The translations under genes and the position numbers were made by a program. From the NCBI GenBank assembly GCA_025350385.1, contig JANXXZ010000501.1, positions 1 through 7,408 on the forward strand: 7,408 bases of DNA. Direction: 5' to 3'. A model generated the notes under the pieces. The model worked only from the letters and a program-made list of their open reading frames with translations, was not told the origin of the DNA and searched no databases. Below, piece after piece: positions 1 through 5,684 of this stretch (position 1 is its first letter; the number at the start of each line of letters is the position of its first letter). The stretch is from Bacteroidales bacterium (GTDB taxonomy: Bacteria > Bacteroidota > Bacteroidia > Bacteroidales > UBA4417).

Positions 1-110
1 TCGTTATTCGTTATTCGTTATTCGTTATTCGTTATTCGTTATTCGTTATTCGTTATTCGTTATTCGTTATTCGTTATTCGTTATTGGTTATTTGTTATTG
101 GTTATTCGTT
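1..110. repeat. Heptanucleotide tandem array (TCGTTAT)n
   Basis: Twelve perfect head-to-tail copies of the 7-mer TCGTTAT fill positions 1-84. Three variant units follow (TGGTTAT, TTGTTAT, TGGTTAT; 85-105) and then a partial copy (106-110). All variants keep the GTTAT core, so change is confined to the second base. The array begins at the first base of the window and so may extend further left. It lies 3' of the GWxTD gene, separated from that gene's stop only by the pyrimidine tract at 111-170. A 7-nt unit is not a multiple of three, so copy-number change inside a reading frame would shift it, but no gene is visible across it here. Confidence 0.95.
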
Positions 111-170
111 TCCCACTCTCCCCTTGTCCCTTGTCCCCTTATCTCCTTGTTTCCTTGTCCCCTTGTCCCA
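111..170. repeat. Degenerate pyrimidine-rich tract, period about 8 nt
   Basis: After a short leader, six imperfect units run from 124 to 170: TTGTCCC, TTGTCCCC, TTATCTCC, TTGTTTCC, TTGTCCCC, TTGTCCCA. On the minus strand, the coding strand of the neighbouring GWxTD gene, it is a purine-rich GGGACAA-type series starting 3 nt after the stop codon. I see no hairpin with a following U-run, so it is not a classic intrinsic terminator. It directly abuts the TCGTTAT array but has a different unit, so it is a separate tract. Confidence 0.85.
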
Positions 171-173
171 ACA

Positions 174-1445
174 TCACCTTCTCCATTTCAGAATTGAATT
201 ATACCAGAAATCCTTATACGTAGGTTGCCTTTGAAGGATGTAGTCATTTGATGTATATGGATTCTGAACTTTGTAAAAATTAAACCGCATCGAACGGTAA
301 TTATTTGCTTCACCGTATATCCATAGCTCCTGGTCATCAGAACGGTAAACTATGTTGGGCTGACCAAAAGCGATATAAATAATACCCCTGTCAGTTTTCC
401 AACCTTCGCAGAATGAAGAGAACAATCGATTTGCTTCTTCCACCCGTCCATAATAATTCCGGATGAGTTCTACCGCCCGATCAGGCCCTCCTGCCATGGC
501 AACCCAGAAACTATCCACCGAAACCTTGGCCGACGAGCTATAAACCAACTGTTTAAATTCCTGTGCCGAAGTTATATACCGCAAAGTTTCAACCATGCGG
601 AGCGGGGTATTCACTTTTGGATAACCTTCATAGAGCCTGTAGAGAGTAATACCCTCGTTGATGCCAGAATCGGGTTGAAAAAAATAGAAACCCTGCCTGG
701 GAAGCCTGAAATAATCAGAAACTCCGTTGGTTAGCGATAGCACAAATGAACTATCAACCTTATAATCAAATGGTTTACGCACTTCTTCCACAAAAGGCGG
801 AGCCGCTGCCGGGAAATTCCGGAAGAATGATTTTACGGTAACGGTCTTTAAGGATGTATTGGATGTCACAAACCTGATCTTTTCATTCTCTGAAAGGTAA
901 TTCCCGAAAAGCGGGCCATGCAAAGCGCTTTCAAAACTAAACCATGACGAAGCTACCGGGGATTCTTTGAATAAATACTGAAGCAACATGAAGTCAATAC
1001 CGGTATTCAGGTCAACCATGTCAACCTGTAGAATATAATTACTGCCGGATGATGCCCTGAAGTCACGCTTATGAGTAAAGAGCAGCGTTTGCTGACTTGT
1101 AGTATCCAGGAAAACATAGGAAGCGCTGTCCGCTATTCCTGCATCCTTTATTGAATGATACAGTCGGTAGGTCAGTCTGAACCATCTTGATTTGCTGCCA
1201 GACTTTGAAGATTTTACTAAAGAAAGCCTGCTAAACGGAAATTCGGTAACTGAAGAAGAAATACTGTCGTTACGATTAATTACGGAACACCTGAATGCAG
1301 AAGGAGTACTTTTTTCGTTATAAAAACGGCTGAGATCTGCAGTTGCTATGTTACTCAACGATTTACAACTCGACATACCCGTCATTGCCAAAATAATCAG
1401 AAGGCAAAACCCGGAAAAATGACGGAGAGGTTTAATCAGGAGCAT
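174..1445 (-). CDS. GWxTD domain-containing lipoprotein
   Basis: The product is 423 residues. An N-terminal hydrophobic stretch (about 12-24) ends in a lipobox-like M-S-S-C with Cys27, indicating signal peptidase II processing and membrane anchoring. No acidic residues follow the Cys, so the surface-export signal known from some Bacteroidota lipoproteins is not evident and a periplasm-facing location is my inference. The C-terminal third (about 285-423) is the GWxTD domain: DSFW near 311-314, RNYYGRVEEANRLF at 329-342, the signature GWKTD at 348-352, then RGIIYIAFGQP and LWIYG. The middle (about 40-280) has no family I recognise. The GWxTD family is known by name from Bacteroidota and some other phyla; its biochemical role is not established to my knowledge. 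The start is an ATG, with no better upstream candidate. The gene ends in TGA just before the repeat tracts and is probably transcribed alone. Confidence 0.85.
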   Translation of the reverse strand: MLLIKPLRHFSGFCLLIILAMTGMSSCKSLSNIATADLSRFYNEKSTPSAFRCSVINRNDSISSSVTEFPFSRLSLVKSSKSGSKSRWFRLTYRLYHSIKDAGIADSASYVFLDTTSQQTLLFTHKRDFRASSGSNYILQVDMVDLNTGIDFMLLQYLFKESPVASSWFSFESALHGPLFGNYLSENEKIRFVTSNTSLKTVTVKSFFRNFPAAAPPFVEEVRKPFDYKVDSSFVLSLTNGVSDYFRLPRQGFYFFQPDSGINEGITLYRLYEGYPKVNTPLRMVETLRYITSAQEFKQLVYSSSAKVSVDSFWVAMAGGPDRAVELIRNYYGRVEEANRLFSSFCEGWKTDRGIIYIAFGQPNIVYRSDDQELWIYGEANNYRSMRFNFYKVQNPYTSNDYILQRQPTYKDFWYNSILKWRR

Positions 1446-1464
1446 AGGGATAGATTTCCGGCAC

Positions 1465-1498
1465 TAAAAGTAGTAATAATCCGGTAGTCGGAAACAAA
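1465..1498 (-). promoter_or_regulatory. Possible promoter of the GWxTD gene
   Basis: Read on the minus strand, TACTTTTA (1465-1472) differs from the Bacteroidota -7 consensus TAnnTTTG at one base. A TTTG (1495-1498) lies 22 nt upstream, close to the usual -33 spacing of about 19-21 nt. The predicted transcript would start a few bases before the ATG at 1445, giving a leader of roughly 10-15 nt. The match is imperfect. Confidence 0.35.
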
Positions 1499-1510
1499 GT
1501 GAAAGAAAGA

Positions 1511-1540
1511 GGATTGAAAAGGAAACCCGGATTGAAATGG
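1511..1540. repeat. Short direct repeat flush with the M23 gene stop
   Basis: GGATTGAAAAGG (1511-1522) and GGATTGAAATGG (1529-1540) match at 11 of 12 bases with an 18-nt period. The second copy ends at the base next to the M23 gene's stop codon (TAA on the minus strand, 1541-1543). It is a minor repeat and may be chance in purine-rich sequence. Confidence 0.5.
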
Positions 1541-2503
1541 TTATTTAACCCTTACTTTGGTACCCAACTTAAGTGTTTTTGTGGGTTTGATATGATTCAA
1601 AGCACAGATTTGCTTAACCGGAATGTCGTATTTGCGTGACAGGGCGTAAAGGGTATCACCTTTTTTGATAGTATGATACCGCATTGAACCTGAAAATTTC
1701 TTCGGGGAACGGGTTTTATAATTGGACTTTTTGTCGGTGGAGGCTATCAGTTCGGAATTCCCGGGGAGATAATCACGCGACCGGCCAAAAGTCCTGTTGG
1801 TAATGATCAGGCTATCGCTCTTCAGCTTATAATTATCAAAATCAATTAATTGTTTTGGATTGAATGCTACTCCCTGGAACCTGGTCTCAAAATGAAGATG
1901 GTTGCAGGTAGCCCTGCCAGTATGGCCTCCTAGTCCGATTATTTCGCCTGCAGTTACCGGCTGATTTACCTTGACAATAATTTTTGACAGATGTCCATAG
2001 AGCGTTTCCAGTCCATTATAGTGCCTTACTACCACACAATTTCCATATCCGGAATACCAGCGGGCCATCCGCACGACACCATCAAATGCTGAGCCCACAC
2101 TGTCGCGGAGGTTCAGTTTTATATCGACACCGGCATGCACCCGGCGGCCACGGTATCCATAAGGGGAAAGCAACTGACCTTCGCGTGGAAAAATGAAATT
2201 GTTTCTGCCTTTAGTTTCTAGCCGGAGCACAACGGAATCATTCAGCGGATTCAGAACATCGGAATAACGCCTTACACAAAGGGTATCCCAGGTTTTATAA
2301 TAATCATTAAGAGGATAGGTATCCAACTCGGCAGGAAGGACCCTGGAACCTTCGCGTGAAAGCAATGAAGCATCTTCTTTAATGCTTTCTTCCATTCCAC
2401 CGGCCGGTTCATTTGATAACTGCTGGGCCTGCACGAACAAAGAGCTTAGCAATGCTAAGCCGGTGATCATAGCACACGGCAGGTATCGGAACAATTTCAC
2501 CAT
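1541..2503 (-). CDS. Secreted M23 family metallopeptidase with C-terminal LysM domain
   Basis: The product is 320 residues from the ATG at 2503. A Sec signal peptide covers about 1-26 (hydrophobic core AMITGLALLSSLFV, likely cut after VQA). The M23/LytM endopeptidase domain lies at about 105-220: H123 and D127 (H-x3-D), H171 in YGHLS, and H202-L-H204 in NHLHFET. This gives the expected zinc ligands (H123, D127, H204) plus the catalytic-site histidines (H171, H202), so the enzyme should be active, unlike degenerate EnvC-type members. A single LysM peptidoglycan-binding domain occupies about 276-319 (YHTIKKGDTLYALSRKY...). The likely role is cutting peptide cross-links in periplasmic peptidoglycan; the exact bond is not predictable here. 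A longer reading from 2569 adds 22 residues, but the -7 promoter element at 2559-2566 lies inside that extension and the signal peptide fits the shorter form. Confidence 0.92.
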   Translation of the reverse strand: MVKLFRYLPCAMITGLALLSSLFVQAQQLSNEPAGGMEESIKEDASLLSREGSRVLPAELDTYPLNDYYKTWDTLCVRRYSDVLNPLNDSVVLRLETKGRNNFIFPREGQLLSPYGYRGRRVHAGVDIKLNLRDSVGSAFDGVVRMARWYSGYGNCVVVRHYNGLETLYGHLSKIIVKVNQPVTAGEIIGLGGHTGRATCNHLHFETRFQGVAFNPKQLIDFDNYKLKSDSLIITNRTFGRSRDYLPGNSELIASTDKKSNYKTRSPKKFSGSMRYHTIKKGDTLYALSRKYDIPVKQICALNHIKPTKTLKLGTKVRVK

Positions 2504-2558
2504 AATTAAAAAAGTTTTTAAAGGTAATGATATCTTAAATAAAAGACACTCTACCGGC

Positions 2559-2566
2559 CAAAAGTA
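2559..2566 (-). promoter_or_regulatory. Promoter -7 element of the M23 peptidase gene
   Basis: On the minus strand the sequence is TACTTTTG, a perfect match to the Bacteroidota -7 consensus TAnnTTTG. It sits 55 nt upstream of the ATG at 2503 and just past the end of the radical SAM gene. No convincing -33 TTTG is present at the usual distance. If used, the M23 gene is expressed independently of the ung-amrS pair and the start at 2569 is excluded. Confidence 0.55.
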
Positions 2567-2591
2567 CACTAATTATTTTTTACTGGCTTTG

Positions 2592-3596
2592 TTAAAAATT
2601 CTCAAAAAGAAGAAACCCACAGCTTTTGCATCTTCCTTCAGCATCAAGTCCGATAATACTTACATGGTATCCAACCCTCAAAATCAAACTGTTATGGCAT
2701 GACGGGCATAAGGTTTTATTATTTTCATCCGGAGCATTACCTATATACACAAAGTATAATTGCCGGCGGGCAATTTTATTCAGCCTCAGCAACGTACTAA
2801 CCGGGGTAGGTGGTTCAGTTGCCCGATGTCTTGGGAAATAGGCCGAAAGGTGCAGAACGGTTTCTTTGCCCAGCTGGGCAGCAATCCAACTGACCATCTC
2901 TTCAAAGACCGTTTCATCATCATTCAGTGTGGGGATTACCAGGTTTACCACTTCCAGGTGCTTGCCGGCCGCATGAATTTGTTCCAGTGTATTTTTCACG
3001 GGTTCCAGATGCGATGAGGTATTTATCCTATAGAATGATTCCGTAAATCCTTTCAGATCGACGCTGAAAGCATCCATAAATTCAAGCAAGTGTCCAAGTG
3101 GTTCGGGATTTATAAACCCATTAGTCACCATTACATTTTTCAAACCGGCTTGCTTTGAACGTTGGGCAATATCAACCATGTATTCATACCAGACGGTAGG
3201 TTCATTGTAAGTGTATGCAATACCGATATTGTTTTTAACCAGCCTGGCCATATCAACAATTGCTTCCGGCTCATAGTATTCAAAATGACCTGCATCCTGA
3301 ACCGAAACCTGGGAAATTTCGCAATTCTGGCAGAAACGGCATCGCAGGTTACAACCGATTGATCCAATTGACAGGATAAACCGTCCCGGGAAAAAATGAT
3401 ACAAGGGTTTTTTCTCGACCGGGTCAGCCCTAAGAGCTGAAACCAGGCCATAGACGTCAGAATATAGCTCACCCTCAATATTTGTCCTGACCCGGCATAT
3501 ACCACTTTTGCATTCATCGATAAGGCAGTAATGAGGACAGAGCAGACATTTCACCTTATTGTTGTTGTGCTTCCCGAACCAAAGAGCTGTTTTCAT
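2592..3596 (-). CDS. amrS: AmmeMemoRadiSam-type radical SAM enzyme
   Basis: The product is 334 residues and resembles PflA-like radical SAM proteins of the AmmeMemoRadiSam group. The [4Fe-4S]/SAM motif is C82-x3-C86-x2-C89 in GCNLRCRFCQN, preceded by the FLSIGSIG-like strand (FILSIGSIG, 73-81). Extra cysteines flank the barrel: C17, C20, C24, C29 and C34 at the N terminus (CLLCPHYC...C...C), and C297/C300 with C323/C326 at the C terminus (CPSC and CKSCG), suggesting further metal or cluster sites. AYTYNEPTVWYEY (127-139) and VTNGF (157-161) are typical of the subfamily. Members usually occur with AMMECR1-domain (amrA) and Memo-domain (amrB) proteins; neither is in this window. The substrate is unknown. 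The ATG lies 6 nt after the ung stop, so the two are probably co-transcribed with ung first. Confidence 0.87.
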   Translation of the reverse strand: MKTALWFGKHNNNKVKCLLCPHYCLIDECKSGICRVRTNIEGELYSDVYGLVSALRADPVEKKPLYHFFPGRFILSIGSIGCNLRCRFCQNCEISQVSVQDAGHFEYYEPEAIVDMARLVKNNIGIAYTYNEPTVWYEYMVDIAQRSKQAGLKNVMVTNGFINPEPLGHLLEFMDAFSVDLKGFTESFYRINTSSHLEPVKNTLEQIHAAGKHLEVVNLVIPTLNDDETVFEEMVSWIAAQLGKETVLHLSAYFPRHRATEPPTPVSTLLRLNKIARRQLYFVYIGNAPDENNKTLCPSCHNSLILRVGYHVSIIGLDAEGRCKSCGFLLFENF

Positions 3597-3602
3597 ATTC
3601 TT

Positions 3603-4289
3603 TTAAATTGAACTGATATTCCAGTCAATTGGCTTTTTACCCATCTGAATGAGTAATTCATTGGTTTTTGAAAAATGCCGGCAACCATAGAATCCCCGGT
3701 AGACAGAAAAAGGGGAAGGATGCGCTGCTTTGAGGATAATGTGTTTGGATGTGTCAATCATGTCAGCTTTTGCCTGGGCATAGTTACCCCAGAGTAGAAA
3801 CACCAGGCCGTCCCGTCGGGCCGATAATGATCTGATAACCTGGTCGGTGAAGATTTCCCAACCCTGATGTTGATGAGAACCCGCCAGGTTGGCACGCACA
3901 GTGAGTGTTGCATTGAGAAGCAATACTCCTTGTTTTGCCCATTTTTCCAGGTTGCCGTGTTTGGGAACAGGAATTCCCAGGTCAGTATTGAGTTCCTGGA
4001 AAATATTGAGAAGCGAAGGAGGCTGTCGCACCCCGTCAGGGACTGAAAAGCACAAACCATGCGCCTGTCCTTCACCGTGGTAGGGATCCTGCCCAAGCAA
4101 AACAACTTTTACTTCGTTATAAGGAGTCGCATCAAAAGCCGCAAAAATGCGGGCCCCCTGGGGATATACTTTGTACTGCTTCTTTTCTTCTACCAGGAAT
4201 TGTTTCAATTTAAGAAAATACTCTTTGCTGAATTCATCCTGCAGTTCAGCGAGCCAGGAGGTTTCAATCCGCGGATTAAGTTGTTCCAT
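3603..4289 (-). CDS. ung: Uracil-DNA glycosylase, family 1
   Basis: The product is 228 residues, close to the 229 of the E. coli enzyme. It removes uracil from DNA by cleaving the N-glycosidic bond, the first step of base-excision repair, in the cytoplasm. Family-1 landmarks are all present: the water-activating loop GQDPYHG with catalytic D68 and Y70, F81 for uracil stacking, the PPSLLNIF proline/serine loop (90-97), N126 in LLNATLTV for uracil recognition, and the minor-groove HPSPFS loop with H190. LLWGNYAQ (165-172) is also family-typical. I see no signal peptide or missing key residue. It is the first gene of a likely two-gene unit with amrS, 6 nt downstream. The ATG at 4287-4289 follows an AT-rich leader without a clear Shine-Dalgarno sequence, which is normal for Bacteroidota. 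Confidence 0.97.
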   Translation of the reverse strand: MEQLNPRIETSWLAELQDEFSKEYFLKLKQFLVEEKKQYKVYPQGARIFAAFDATPYNEVKVVLLGQDPYHGEGQAHGLCFSVPDGVRQPPSLLNIFQELNTDLGIPVPKHGNLEKWAKQGVLLLNATLTVRANLAGSHQHQGWEIFTDQVIRSLSARRDGLVFLLWGNYAQAKADMIDTSKHIILKAAHPSPFSVYRGFYGCRHFSKTNELLIQMGKKPIDWNISSI

Positions 4290-4381
4290 TATTATAACTA
4301 TTTAAATTTCAGCCAGTTTTAGCATCTCGCCTTAGCTATTTATTTGCATATGAAGGAGATGGGAATAGGAAATAAACATTA

Positions 4382-4389
4382 CAAAATAA
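4382..4389 (-). promoter_or_regulatory. Weak candidate -7 element for ung
   Basis: The minus strand reads TTATTTTG, one mismatch from TAnnTTTG, about 93 nt upstream of the ung ATG. No good -33 TTTG is seen at the standard distance. It is the best match I found in the divergent intergenic region for that direction, but it could be chance in AT-rich DNA. Confidence 0.25.
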
Positions 4390-4474
4390 AGCATCTTCGG
4401 GAATATTTTAACGAAAATGAGTAATAAATACAACAAAAATTCACTTTTATAGTTATTATATCAGGAAATGTGAA

Positions 4475-4482
4475 TATTTTTG
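4475..4482 (+). promoter_or_regulatory. Promoter -7 element of the small lipoprotein gene
   Basis: TATTTTTG matches TAnnTTTG perfectly and lies 43 nt upstream of the lipoprotein ATG at 4526. The upstream sequence is AT-rich and lacks a clear -33 TTTG. A perfect 10-nt palindrome, GGTTATAACC (4497-4506), lies in the predicted leader between this element and the start codon and could be an operator or simply chance. Confidence 0.45.
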
Positions 4483-4525
4483 TGAACAGCAACCACGGTT
4501 ATAACCTGAATTATCATTTCAAAAT

Positions 4526-4651
4526 ATGAAGAAATTAGCAGCATTTCTCGCAATAATCGTCATTCTCAGTATACTACTTGCGTCTTGTGGAACATCCGAA
4601 CAATGCGCTGCTTATGGTGAGTATAAGCATTACCGTGTAGAAAGCCGGTAA
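4526..4651 (+). CDS. Small lipoprotein of unknown function
   Basis: This is a complete 41-residue reading frame, ATG to TAA. It begins MKK, has a hydrophobic core (about 4-19, LAAFLAIIVILSILLA) and a lipobox L-A-S-C with Cys21, followed by GTSEQC. Signal peptidase II processing would leave a mature lipopeptide of only about 21 residues. The mature part contains a second cysteine in C27-A-A-Y-G and ends in basic and polar residues. I recall short Bacteroidota proteins with a C-x-A-Y-type motif after a lipobox, but cannot confirm the family here. The perfect lipobox, the -7 element 43 nt upstream and the otherwise empty intergenic space argue for a real gene. It lies 93 nt before the beta-barrel gene on the same strand, which has its own -7 element. 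Function is unknown. Confidence 0.72.
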   Translation: MKKLAAFLAIIVILSILLASCGTSEQCAAYGEYKHYRVESR

Positions 4652-4714
4652 TTTCGATTTCTTTTTTCCCAGGTTTCTGGCTAAATTCCAGCTGATTTTA
4701 CAACCTATTCGTTG

Positions 4715-4722
4715 TATCTTTG
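4715..4722 (+). promoter_or_regulatory. Promoter -7 element of the beta-barrel protein gene
   Basis: TATCTTTG is a perfect TAnnTTTG match 22 nt before the ATG at 4745, implying a very short leader of roughly 15 nt. No clear -33 TTTG is found at the usual spacing. It supports independent transcription of the downstream gene. Confidence 0.6.
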
Positions 4723-4744
4723 TATTCGGTAAAGTGATTGACCC

Positions 4745-5530
4745 ATGCGGTTTTTTTCTGTTTTTACGATCTTCACCCTTTTGGTACTTTGTTTTCCAAT
4801 TACTTTATCTGCCCAGGCAGATGATGAGCAGGATACGGTAAGCAATGGGGTTTTGTTTAATAAAGATATGTCCGGATCGATAATACTGCACACTCTTGGC
4901 TATGGAGTCGGATTCCGTCTTGGCAAAAATACCAATTACTTTAAAAGGCGGATGATGGAATTTGACCTGCTTGAAATGAAAGCACCCAACCAGGAGAAAA
5001 CTTACAATACCAATTTCCTGAATCCAAAGTATTACTATTTCGGCAAATTAAATAACCTGTATATTATTCGTGCTGGAATCGGGGAACAGAAGCTGATGAG
5101 CCGGAAACCCTATTGGGGAGGAGTTGAGATCAGGTTTGATTACTCCGGAGGTTTATCATTGGGACTGGCCAAACCGGTTTACCTGTATATTTCCTATTAT
5201 AAACAGGATCTCATCATTTTTGCGACCAAGTCCGAAAAATTCGATCCTTCAAAAACCTATCCGGTTACCACACCTGATTATAGCTATGACATTTTTGGCA
5301 GGGCACCTGTTTTCACCGGCTTCAAGGAGATAAAACCATACCCTGGCATCTATGCTAAAATGGGTTTCAATTTTGATTTCGGAACAACGAACGACCGTGT
5401 AAAAGCCCTGGAAATAGGCCTGATATTTGATGGCTATCCAAAAGGCGTCCCCGTTATGGCTTACCGCGATCCATCCCAATTATTCCTTACTGCTTACCTG
5501 AGTTTCTATTTCGGTAAAAGATATAATTAG
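4745..5530 (+). CDS. Probable outer-membrane beta-barrel protein, unknown function
   Basis: The product is 261 residues. A Sec signal peptide spans about 1-25 (MRFFSVFTIFTLLVLCF..., likely cut after LSAQA), followed by an acidic DDEQD segment. The rest shows alternating polar and hydrophobic/aromatic strands with many Gly and Tyr residues: GSIILHTLGYGVGFRLG (44-60), NLYIIRAGIG (104-113), GGVEIRFDYSGGLSLGLA (125-142), PVYLYISYY (144-152), GIYAKMGFNFDFG (201-213), ALEIGLIFDG (221-230) and a final LFLTAYLSFYFG (246-257). That pattern, with an aromatic last strand close to the C terminus, suggests a small outer-membrane barrel of about 8-10 strands. I do not recognise a named family; it looks like a conserved Bacteroidota protein. 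The ATG is set by the signal peptide and the -7 element 22 nt upstream. It is convergent with the MFS gene. Confidence 0.82.
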   Translation: MRFFSVFTIFTLLVLCFPITLSAQADDEQDTVSNGVLFNKDMSGSIILHTLGYGVGFRLGKNTNYFKRRMMEFDLLEMKAPNQEKTYNTNFLNPKYYYFGKLNNLYIIRAGIGEQKLMSRKPYWGGVEIRFDYSGGLSLGLAKPVYLYISYYKQDLIIFATKSEKFDPSKTYPVTTPDYSYDIFGRAPVFTGFKEIKPYPGIYAKMGFNFDFGTTNDRVKALEIGLIFDGYPKGVPVMAYRDPSQLFLTAYLSFYFGKRYN

Positions 5531-5642
5531 AACAATCTCATTTTCAGATTCTTGTCCCGATGTCTTACTCCTCAGATAAAGAAGTCACCAGTTTGATAGG
5601 GTAAGAAAGTTGAGAGGATTCCAGTTTTATACTTATCTAGAT

Positions 5643-5684
5643 TTTGCATTTTTCAACTTGCAATTTTCGATTTGCAATTTTCAA
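5643..5684. repeat. 14-nt tandem repeat flush with the MFS gene stop
   Basis: Three contiguous 14-nt units, TTTGCATTTTTCAA, CTTGCAATTTTCGA and TTTGCAATTTTCAA, occupy 5643-5684 exactly. The last unit ends at the base next to the MFS stop codon (minus-strand TAA, 5685-5687). The unit can be read as two 7-mers (TTTGCAA + TTTTCAA). The tract lies at the convergent junction between the beta-barrel and MFS genes. No stable GC-rich hairpin is present. The remaining intergenic sequence, 5531-5642, shows nothing I can assign. Confidence 0.85.

Noticed and set aside
1..170. Tandem arrays as a CRISPR locus
   Set aside because: Units are 7-8 nt with no spacers between them, so this is simple-sequence repeat rather than a repeat-spacer array.
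2504..2569. 22-residue N-terminal extension of the M23 peptidase
   Set aside because: It contains the probable -7 promoter element and would bury the signal peptide; the ATG at 2503 explains the protein better.
3140..3517. 125-codon open frame on the minus strand inside the radical SAM gene
   Set aside because: It overlaps amrS on the same strand in another frame, and the conserved family residues are all in the amrS frame.
3758..4105. 115-codon open frame on the minus strand inside ung
   Set aside because: It is a shadow of ung, whose catalytic motifs are in the longer frame; no independent start signal or domain is seen.
4677..4691. Hairpin CTGG-CTAAATT-CCAG as a terminator after the small lipoprotein gene
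   Set aside because: The stem is only 4 bp and no U-run follows it on the plus strand, so it is too weak to call.
5531..5642. Bidirectional terminator between the convergent barrel and MFS genes
   Set aside because: I found no GC-rich stem with flanking T or A runs in this stretch.
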